Origin: Pseudomonadota bacterium
Lineage (GTDB): Bacteria > Pseudomonadota > Alphaproteobacteria > Rhodospirillales > UBA2165
Length of the DNA stretch: 7,747 bases
Reading direction: 5' to 3'
Assembly: GCA_027592155.1 (NCBI GenBank)
Contig: JAQCKY010000089.1
Location: 1 to 7,747, forward strand
Positions 1 through 5,505 of the stretch are shown here, in pieces (position 1 is the first letter of the stretch; the number at the start of each line of letters is the position of its first letter). A program made the position numbers and the translations under genes. The notes beneath the pieces were generated by a model that saw only the letters and a program-made list of their open reading frames with translations, was not told the origin of the DNA and did no database searches.

Positions 1-1
1 T

Positions 2-1243
2 TTAGGCGGTCGGCTTCGGGACCGCGACGATGTCGTTATATTGGGGGTTTGGAAAAAGATGATCGACTTTGTAGTCGAAGCGGTCGAGGATTTCCAGGAA
101 GGCGTCTAAATTGGAGTGGACGACCTCGGTTGCCAAGATAGGACGAACCTCCGAGAGGATACGCGTCATGCCCCCGAGGACATCGATCTCGCTTTCATCC
201 ACGTCGATTTTGATCAGATCGATAGGGCCAGTCACCACATCATCCAACGGCATGACGGGGATTTCGCCGTTGCTATCGTAATCGACGGTTAGATTCTGAG
301 GGTTGTCGTCGGGCGCGGTTATTCGACATTTTCCGACGGTTGCTCCGACACCGATGCCGAGAGCCGATATATCCACATTGTCGAGCTCATTGAGCGCGAT
401 GTTTTCTTTCAAGACGTCTATGAAATCGGGGTTGGGTTCGATCGGAATGACCCGGCCGGCTTTTGCGATCCGTGCAAAATACACCAGATGCTGACCGATA
501 TTGACGCCGACATCGACGATGGTCGCACCGGGCGCCAAATGTTTTCTGATGGCGCGCAGTTGTGCGGCTTCAAAGAGGCCGCCATCGGCGAGGTGGCTTT
601 CAATAATTGGGTTCCAATAGGCGATCCGAAATGCGAGCTCTTCCCCATCAACATTGAGCTTTGTAACCACAGGGTTATTGCGGAAATAGGCCAGAATCCT
701 ATCAAAATCATGCTCGGTATTTTTTTCATGCGATACGATGAACGGCAGCGCCAATTTGGTGCAACGGCCATCGCCCCATAAGGCCAGCAGATCGTTCAGT
801 TCGACGGATTGCATTGAAAAAGCGGTCTCTGAGCGGATAAAATAGCTGCCGGGAAGCCAATGATCCGGATTGCGGAATACCAACTTCTCGAGCGTGGTAC
901 ACCCAAAAGCGGTTTCCGGAATGGGTGAAATCAGGGTGCCGTCATTCGACAGACCAACATGCGACCCCCAAATCCCGTCATAAGCGTCTAGCGCTACAGC
1001 CGGTTGCTCCAGGAAAAAGGGGAGCGGAACGTCACCCGGCCGGAGGAGGAACATCCAGCCGTTGTCAGGGGTAGGAGAGAGTTCGAGAGGCTGGCCCAAA
1101 GGCTGCTCCACGATCTCGATGGGACCAAACGGCCCGGGATGATCTTCGGCGGCGCGCCGACAATAAATAAGGCGCATCTCCGTCATCTCTTGGAGTTCAT
1201 TGTCGTCTAACAGGACGACGATGGTTAGCGGCAGGGTCGCCAT
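2..1243 (-). CDS. FkbM-family SAM-dependent methyltransferase with N-terminal glycosyltransferase-like region
   Basis: This is a 413-residue protein. The C-terminal half (about 195-410) is an FkbM-type methyltransferase domain. It has a SAM-binding glycine loop VDVGVNIG at 243-250, an acidic residue at the end of the second strand (E269 in IEPNP), and the family hallmark LIKIDVDESEIDVLGG at 343-358. FkbM enzymes usually O-methylate sugars, polyketides or other secondary products in the cytoplasm; the substrate here is unknown. Residues 1-180 do not belong to the domain. They look like a worn GT-A glycosyltransferase, with a first strand TIVVLLDD at 7-14 and FLLRPGDVPLPFFLEQ at 65-80, where family 2 enzymes carry 'LDxDD...P.fl'. 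A true DxD is missing, so catalysis by this half is doubtful. The ATG start keeps the first strand whole, but no clear ribosome site precedes it. The gene follows fumarylacetoacetase by 42 bp on the same strand with no terminator between, so co-transcription is likely. The domain call is firm; the N-terminal assignment is inference. Confidence 0.88.
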   Translation of the reverse strand: MATLPLTIVVLLDDNELQEMTEMRLIYCRRAAEDHPGPFGPIEIVEQPLGQPLELSPTPDNGWMFLLRPGDVPLPFFLEQPAVALDAYDGIWGSHVGLSNDGTLISPIPETAFGCTTLEKLVFRNPDHWLPGSYFIRSETAFSMQSVELNDLLALWGDGRCTKLALPFIVSHEKNTEHDFDRILAYFRNNPVVTKLNVDGEELAFRIAYWNPIIESHLADGGLFEAAQLRAIRKHLAPGATIVDVGVNIGQHLVYFARIAKAGRVIPIEPNPDFIDVLKENIALNELDNVDISALGIGVGATVGKCRITAPDDNPQNLTVDYDSNGEIPVMPLDDVVTGPIDLIKIDVDESEIDVLGGMTRILSEVRPILATEVVHSNLDAFLEILDRFDYKVDHLFPNPQYNDIVAVPKPTA

Positions 1244-1285
1244 GGTCAGAGATTACCGGTACGAGGTTCGTTTCGATGCTGGGGC

Positions 1286-2596
1286 CTATTTATCCGCCGG
1301 TAAAATCACGGCGCTACAGTCGCCAAAGCCAATTCTGGCGGCTCCCTCGGCTTGGCAATATCCACGCATGATGACCTCATCGCCATCGGCAAGAAACGTC
1401 CGTTCTTCCCCGCTCGGCAGGTTGAAGGGCCTAGTCGCGGCCCAAGAAAGCTCAAGCAAGCTGCCGTAAGAATCCGGGGTCTCGCCGGAAATCGTGCCGC
1501 TGCCACAAACGTCGCCGGGCCGGAAGTTACAACCGCCGACCGCGTGATGGGTAATCATTTGGGCCACGGTCCAATACATATCCTTGAACTTTGAGGCGCC
1601 CAGCAGCGCCGGCGGCACGCCGTCATCCCGCATTTTTTGAGACGAAACCAAGACCTCCATTTGAATGTCGAGGCCGCCGTTTTCTTCGTTTGATTTTGAG
1701 GAGAGGTACGGCAGGGGCTTGGGATCATCATCGGGCCGTTTGAGGGCCGCTGTCCGGAACGGCGCCAGCGCTTCCATCGTGACAATCCAGGGCGAAATGG
1801 TCGTGCCGTAGTTCTTGCCATGGAAGGGGCCCAGCGGCACATATTCCCAGGCCTGAATGTCCCGGGCAGACCAGTCGTTGAGTACACAGCAGCCGAAGAC
1901 ATGATCTTCAGCGTCGTCGATGGCGATGGCGGAGCCCAGTTCGTTGCCGGGGCCGAGGTAAATCCCAATCTCCAATTCATAATCGAGCCGCCCGCAAGGC
2001 TTTAGCTCGGGGACCTCAGCGGTTGGCGGTTTTAACTGTCCCTTTGGGCGTTTCACCGGCACGCCGCTGACGGTGAAGGAAGACGAGCGGCTGTGATAGG
2101 CGACCGGGATCCATTTGTAATTCGGCAACAGGGGATTATCGGGGCGATTGATCGCGCCGGCATTGCTGGCGTGGTTTAGGTTCGCCCAGAAATCGGTGAA
2201 ATCGCCGATATTTGCCGGTACGAACATTTCGGCATCTGACTGGGCCGTCAACGCGCCCGATAGCGCATCCGCCGGCCCACCTTCGCGCAACAATTCCGAC
2301 AATCCTTTCCGCAGTGCCGACCACGCCTCGGAACCCGCCGCCATGAAATCGTTGAGCACCGGCGCGCCACAGAGGGCCGCGGCATCGGCCGCCGCGCCAT
2401 TGAGATGAGCCGCTGCCGCCGAAACATCGAGAATTTGATCGCCGATCGCTACACCGGCGCGGGGGGCTTCATTGGAGCCGCGTTTACGGAAAATGCCGTA
2501 GGGAAGATTTTGAACGGGAAAATCGGTTCCCGACGCGTTAGCGCTTGCGACCCAGCTTTTGAGTTTCGGATCATGGGTTTCGTTGAGTTGAGGCAT
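1286..2596 (-). CDS. fahA: fumarylacetoacetase (fumarylacetoacetate hydrolase)
   Basis: The enzyme hydrolyses 4-fumarylacetoacetate to fumarate and acetoacetate, the last step of tyrosine, phenylalanine and homogentisate breakdown in the cytosol. The 436-residue length fits the family (about 420). From memory of the mouse enzyme, the matching residues are: metal ligands D135, E207, E209 and D241 (in DFTDF, LDYELE and NDWSARDIQ); catalytic H142; substrate-pocket R151, Y167, Q248 and K261. The signatures EYVPLGPF (251-258), GTTISPW (264-270) and GSGTISG (365-371) are intact. The usual pocket tyrosine after the first metal ligand (mouse Y128) is tryptophan here (W137). The catalytic Glu probably corresponds to E372, but the local alignment is ambiguous. 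The reading frame is open 31 codons further upstream to 2689, but that stretch is basic and unlike the family. The ATG at 2594-2596 has GGAG 11 nt before it, so it is chosen. The gene is divergent from a LysR regulator. No other homogentisate-pathway gene is in view. Confidence 0.95.
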   Translation of the reverse strand: MPQLNETHDPKLKSWVASANASGTDFPVQNLPYGIFRKRGSNEAPRAGVAIGDQILDVSAAAAHLNGAAADAAALCGAPVLNDFMAAGSEAWSALRKGLSELLREGGPADALSGALTAQSDAEMFVPANIGDFTDFWANLNHASNAGAINRPDNPLLPNYKWIPVAYHSRSSSFTVSGVPVKRPKGQLKPPTAEVPELKPCGRLDYELEIGIYLGPGNELGSAIAIDDAEDHVFGCCVLNDWSARDIQAWEYVPLGPFHGKNYGTTISPWIVTMEALAPFRTAALKRPDDDPKPLPYLSSKSNEENGGLDIQMEVLVSSQKMRDDGVPPALLGASKFKDMYWTVAQMITHHAVGGCNFRPGDVCGSGTISGETPDSYGSLLELSWAATRPFNLPSGEERTFLADGDEVIMRGYCQAEGAARIGFGDCSAVILPADK

Positions 2597-2694
2597 GGCC
2601 AAAGTCGCTCCAGCAATCGGTTTATGCGCGTGGTTATGAGTTCTGCCGACCCTAGCCAATCGCAAAGGGCGCGGCAAACCCGCCTTCACGTCAT

Positions 2695-2706
2695 CCTATC
2701 GATAGG
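2695..2706. promoter_or_regulatory. 12-bp perfect palindrome CCTATCGATAGG, candidate regulator operator
   Basis: This perfect inverted repeat lies in the 147-bp divergent region, about 100 bp before the fumarylacetoacetase start and 37 bp before the LysR start. A second, shorter palindrome ATAGCTAT lies at 2726-2733 and repeats the ATAG/CTAT elements. LysR regulators commonly bind dyads in such divergent regions, so a binding site is plausible. The sequence does not prove which protein binds. Confidence 0.4.
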
Positions 2707-2707
2707 C

Positions 2708-2722
2708 TTCATATACAGCGAA
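2708..2722. promoter_or_regulatory. TTC-N9-GAA dyad, LysR-box-like (contains T-N11-A)
   Basis: TTC at 2708-2710 and GAA at 2720-2722 form a short dyad that contains the T-N11-A pattern typical of LysR-type binding sites (T2709 to A2721). It overlaps the predicted -35 of the regulator's own promoter, as expected for an autorepressing LysR protein. The motif is short and could arise by chance in AT-rich intergenic DNA. Confidence 0.35.
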
Positions 2723-2736
2723 TAAATAGCTATCAT
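2708..2736 (+). promoter_or_regulatory. candidate sigma70 promoter of the LysR gene, possibly giving a leaderless mRNA
   Basis: TTCATA (2708-2713, 4 of 6 to consensus) and TATCAT (2731-2736, 5 of 6) are 17 bp apart, the ideal spacing. Transcription would start about 7 nt past the -10 box, at or next to the ATG at 2744. No purine-rich ribosome site lies before that ATG, which agrees with a leaderless transcript. This is a motif reading only. Confidence 0.4.
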
Positions 2737-2743
2737 TATTCCT

Positions 2744-3661
2744 ATGCATGAAGTGGAATTGGCCGAAATTGACTTAAATCTGCTAGTCGCGCTCGAGGCA
2801 CTTCTTAGGGAGGAGTCGGTCTCGCGCGCCGCGGACCGATTGGGGAGGAGCCAGCCTGCGGTTAGCCGCTCCCTGGCGCGGCTTCGGGTAATGTTTGACG
2901 ACCCGCTTTTGGTCGCCTCGGGACGCAATCTCGTTTTGACCGAGCGCGCCATCGAACTCAGAGCGAAACTGGCGCCTGTGCTTGAGGAAATTTGCGGCCT
3001 GCTGGAGCCACCATCCTTCGATTTGGCGACGGCAAAGGCGCAGTTCGCCATCGATTGCCCGACTGCCGCATCGATGATCCTGGTGACGCGCCTAATCGGG
3101 CAGGCGGCAGCCGAAGCACCGGGCATCGAATTCAAGCTCTCGAACAATCCCGTGGGCCGATATGCGGCGCTGCGGACCGGTGAAGTCGATCTCGTCATCG
3201 ACACGCTGGTCAACGCACCGGAAGATTTTTACCGGCAGCGGCTCTATGAAAATAAATTGCTCTGTGTATGCCGGCCGGGTCATCCAGCGGCGCAGGGCGG
3301 TCTCACTCTTGAGAACTATGTGGCCTGGCCCCATGTCCGGATCGATACGTCGACAACAGCAGTTCTCGAGACCTATCTCGCTCAGCTCAAAATTGAATGT
3401 CGCTGGGCCGTATGCGCCGCCAGCTACGTCACCGCCGCCGACATCGTTTCACGGACGGATTATCTGGTCACGCTTCCCGAGTTTGGCACCGACGAGGCGA
3501 TGCGATTCTGCCAGTTGGAATCCCATCCCTTGCCCTTCGAGGTTGGGGGGTTGGGATTAGACCAGCTTTGGCACGAGCGCTCCCATCGGGATCCGACGCA
3601 TCGATGGGTCCGCAACGCAATTGTCGAAATCGCCAAAGAACGTTTACGCGACTCAACCTAG
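2744..3661 (+). CDS. LysR-type transcriptional regulator
   Basis: This 305-residue protein has the standard length and layout of a LysR-type regulator. The N-terminal winged helix-turn-helix spans about residues 10-67, with the diagnostic DLNLLVALEALL (10-21), SVSRAADRLGRSQPAVSRSL (25-44) and FDDPLLV (51-57). A linker helix (about 68-90) and a periplasmic-binding-protein-like effector domain (about 93-300) follow. The helix-turn-helix style recalls the NodD/PcpR branch, which often senses aromatic compounds; that is only suggestive. The start is the ATG at 2744. It leaves nine residues before the domain, as is usual, but has no ribosome site, and a -10-like box ends 7 nt upstream. The gene is divergent from fumarylacetoacetase, so it probably controls that gene and itself. 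The next plus-strand gene begins 172 bp downstream and may be a separate unit. Confidence 0.93.
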   Translation: MHEVELAEIDLNLLVALEALLREESVSRAADRLGRSQPAVSRSLARLRVMFDDPLLVASGRNLVLTERAIELRAKLAPVLEEICGLLEPPSFDLATAKAQFAIDCPTAASMILVTRLIGQAAAEAPGIEFKLSNNPVGRYAALRTGEVDLVIDTLVNAPEDFYRQRLYENKLLCVCRPGHPAAQGGLTLENYVAWPHVRIDTSTTAVLETYLAQLKIECRWAVCAASYVTAADIVSRTDYLVTLPEFGTDEAMRFCQLESHPLPFEVGGLGLDQLWHERSHRDPTHRWVRNAIVEIAKERLRDST

Positions 3662-3738
3662 TTTGGCGTCCCCGTCGCTGAAAAATAAACTTTGATTTAT
3701 AGGATTAAAATCGACGTACCGCTGTTAACTGGGAGTTA

Positions 3739-3771
3739 GCGGCAAGGACCGGTCGCTCCGGTATTTGCCGC
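3739..3771 (+). other. imperfect 14-bp stem-loop between the LysR gene and the first hydrolase gene
   Basis: The arms 3739-3752 and 3758-3771 pair around a 5-nt loop (TCGCT): seven pairs (GCGGCAA/TTGCCGC), a two-position interruption (a G-T wobble and a G-A mismatch), then five pairs (ACCGG/CCGGT). No T-run follows, so it is not a standard intrinsic terminator. It lies 77 bp past the LysR stop and 62 bp before the hydrolase start. It could be a factor-dependent or degenerate terminator, a 5'-leader structure, or an operator dyad. Upstream of it, 3680-3711 is AT-rich and may hold the hydrolase promoter (weak TTGGCG-N17-TAAACT at 3663-3691). Confidence 0.4.
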
Positions 3772-3820
3772 CAGAAACATGTCCATAAAATGGCCGCTCC
3801 GAGCGTGGGCGGCATGCTCC

Positions 3821-3826
3821 AGGGAG
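3821..3826 (+). promoter_or_regulatory. ribosome binding site AGGGAG fixing the start of the first hydrolase
   Basis: A strong Shine-Dalgarno sequence lies 7 nt before the ATG at 3834. The second hydrolase gene carries the same hexamer. The site supports a start that leaves a complete signal peptide. Confidence 0.75.
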
Positions 3827-3833
3827 TTTCATT

Positions 3834-5273
3834 ATGCGGTTACACGTCACTCTTGCGGCGGGATTGCTCATCCTTCCGACCCTCGCTCATGCGGACACAC
3901 TTGGCGACATCGCGAAGGCGATGGGTGCAGATAAAGTAAAGACAATCGAATATAGCGGCGCGGGCAATCTCTATGCCGTTGGTCAACCTGAAACGCCAAC
4001 GGCGGCTTGGCCGCGCTTCGGCCTGCCGGAATATAAACTCACCATCAATTACGGCACCGGCTCAATGATCCAAGATACCGTCGTTACCTTTGGCGATCAG
4101 CCGGCGCGTGGCGGCGGCCGCCCGCCCAGCAATGGTCGGGAGCAGCGGGTATCGGGTATCAGCGGAGATACCGGTTGGAATGTCCAGGGGCCGAACGCCA
4201 ATCCGAGCCGCGGTACAGCCGGGCTCAAGCATGCGCTGTGGCTGTCACCCCACGGGGTCGTCAAGGCTGCCTTGGCCGCCAAGTCCCCGGTGACGATGCG
4301 AAGCGTCGGTGGCAAGCGGTTCAAGACCGTCTCCTTTGGGTCCAAGGGTGCGTTCCAGGCGACGGCTTGGTTCGACAAGAATAATTTGCTGCGAGGCGTG
4401 GATTCGATCGTTGCCAATCCGGTCTATGGCGATATGCCGGTGCGTACCGTTTATTCCGATTACAAGACGTTCGACGGTGTAAAATTCCCGACCAAGATTA
4501 AGGCGATGTCGGCAGGATACCCGTCCCTCGACGTTACGATTAGTGCGGTGACCGTCAACGCCGCCGCCGATATCAAAGTTCCGGAAAACATGCGCCGAGG
4601 CGGTGGCGGACGCGTCGCGATGCAGAAAGCGGCCGACGGCGTCTGGTTCATTGCGGGTGGATCCCATAACAGCCTTGCCATTGAGATGAAGGACCATGTG
4701 CTTTTGGTCGAAGCGCCGCTGGGCGATGGGCGCGTCAAGGCAGTGCTGAAAGAAGTCCGGAAGACGATCCCGGGGAAACCGATTAGGACGGTACTGAATA
4801 CTCACCTTCACTTCGACCATTCCGGAGGGCTTCGCGCCGCCGCGTCGGAAGGGATCACCATTGCCACGTTCAAGGACAACGTCAAATTTCTGCAAGCGGC
4901 TTATGCCGGCAAAGACACGCTTAGCCCGGATGCCTATGCGAAATCTGGAAAAAAGGCCAAGTTCATAAGCCTCGGCGACAAGCATGTTTTCACCGATGGT
5001 AGCCGGACCGTTGAGATGCATCGTTTGGTGGGTAATTACCACAATAACGGGCTTTACGTCATCTATCTGCCCAAGGAGAAAATTCTCAGCGTGGCAGATG
5101 CCTATAGCGCCCGGGCGATCTTAAAGGAGCCGGCGAAACGAGTCGGCCAGGCAACGAAAAATCTTTGGGATAATATTACCCGGCTTAATCTCGATGTAGA
5201 GACAGTATTGCCGATCCACGGCAGCAAGGTCGGGTTCGATCAACTCAAGATGGCATCCGGCCAGCAGCCCTGA
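3834..5273 (+). CDS. secreted metallo-beta-lactamase-fold hydrolase with long N-terminal domain
   Basis: This 479-residue protein is probably an exported zinc or other di-metal hydrolase of unknown substrate. A Sec signal peptide covers residues 1-20, with cleavage after AHA. Residues about 25-250 form a beta-rich region. Its later part, DGVKFPTKIKAMSAG (214-228) followed by 'LDVTISAVTVNA', is written like LolA/LppX-type periplasmic domains; that likeness is inference. An 11-residue basic, glycine- and arginine-rich patch is at 92-102. The metallo-beta-lactamase domain runs from about 262 to 479 with a complete ligand set: HLHFDH (H324, H326, D328, H329), H403 in GNYHNNG, bridging D422 in VADAY, and H462 in PIHG. 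HxHxDH and the bridging aspartate indicate a general hydrolase rather than a B1 beta-lactamase. It has its own ribosome site and is followed by an intrinsic terminator, so it appears monocistronic. It might act on a lactone, ester, phosphoester or antibiotic; sequence alone cannot decide. Confidence 0.88.
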   Translation: MRLHVTLAAGLLILPTLAHADTLGDIAKAMGADKVKTIEYSGAGNLYAVGQPETPTAAWPRFGLPEYKLTINYGTGSMIQDTVVTFGDQPARGGGRPPSNGREQRVSGISGDTGWNVQGPNANPSRGTAGLKHALWLSPHGVVKAALAAKSPVTMRSVGGKRFKTVSFGSKGAFQATAWFDKNNLLRGVDSIVANPVYGDMPVRTVYSDYKTFDGVKFPTKIKAMSAGYPSLDVTISAVTVNAAADIKVPENMRRGGGGRVAMQKAADGVWFIAGGSHNSLAIEMKDHVLLVEAPLGDGRVKAVLKEVRKTIPGKPIRTVLNTHLHFDHSGGLRAAASEGITIATFKDNVKFLQAAYAGKDTLSPDAYAKSGKKAKFISLGDKHVFTDGSRTVEMHRLVGNYHNNGLYVIYLPKEKILSVADAYSARAILKEPAKRVGQATKNLWDNITRLNLDVETVLPIHGSKVGFDQLKMASGQQP

Positions 5274-5306
5274 CCGGTATCAAAGGATACCCACAAGAAG
5301 ACTATC

Positions 5307-5333
5307 GGCGGGATTCGTTCCCGCCATTTTTTT
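5307..5333 (+). terminator. intrinsic terminator after the first hydrolase gene
   Basis: A 7-bp perfect GC-rich stem (GGCGGGA/TCCCGCC, 5307-5313 and 5319-5325) closes a 5-nt loop and is followed by A and seven T residues (5327-5333). It sits 33 bp past the stop codon. This is a textbook Rho-independent terminator, so the second hydrolase gene needs its own promoter. Confidence 0.9.
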
Positions 5334-5458
5334 GTTTATCGGTGCGGGGGACACAGCGCCAATGCCGGCCGAACCGTCGCAACCTGTCAAAGATCGCCTC
5401 AAAGACCACCTACGTGAATCCACTTAGCCACGCAGCCCGAATTTGTGGCTATACTTAC

Positions 5459-5487
5459 TTGAGCCAAAAATTCACCAAAAATATACT
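5459..5487 (+). promoter_or_regulatory. candidate sigma70 promoter for the second hydrolase gene
   Basis: TTGAGC (5459-5464, 4 of 6) and TATACT (5482-5487, 5 of 6) are 17 bp apart. Transcription from here would start near 5494, inside the ribosome site at 5491-5496, which weakens the call. A second TATACT at 5450-5455 would leave a longer leader but has no good -35 box. A promoter is needed in this gap because of the terminator upstream; the exact boxes are uncertain. Confidence 0.3.
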
Positions 5488-5490
5488 CTC

Positions 5491-5496
5491 AGGGAG
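5491..5496 (+). promoter_or_regulatory. ribosome binding site AGGGAG fixing the start of the second hydrolase
   Basis: The Shine-Dalgarno hexamer lies 9 nt before the ATG at 5506. The frame is open 21 codons further upstream to 5443, but the ATG at 5506 has this site and yields a proper signal peptide, so it is preferred. Confidence 0.75.
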
Positions 5497-5505
5497 ACGA
5501 TATCG

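Noticed and set aside
2597..2689. 31-residue N-terminal extension of fumarylacetoacetase
   Set aside because: It is basic, unlike known family N-termini, and would cover most of the divergent regulatory gap. The downstream ATG has a ribosome site.
2686..3213. 175-codon minus-strand frame opposite the LysR gene
   Set aside because: Its translation is low-complexity, Ser- and Arg-rich, and antisense to a helix-turn-helix coding region of obvious constraint.
4245..5042. 265-codon open frame opposite the first hydrolase
   Set aside because: It is antisense to a gene with intact metal motifs. Its translation is Arg- and His-rich and resembles no family; it is a by-product of GC-rich codon use.
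5443..5505. 21-residue N-terminal extension of the second hydrolase
   Set aside because: It would bury the signal peptide. The ATG at 5506 has a good ribosome site.
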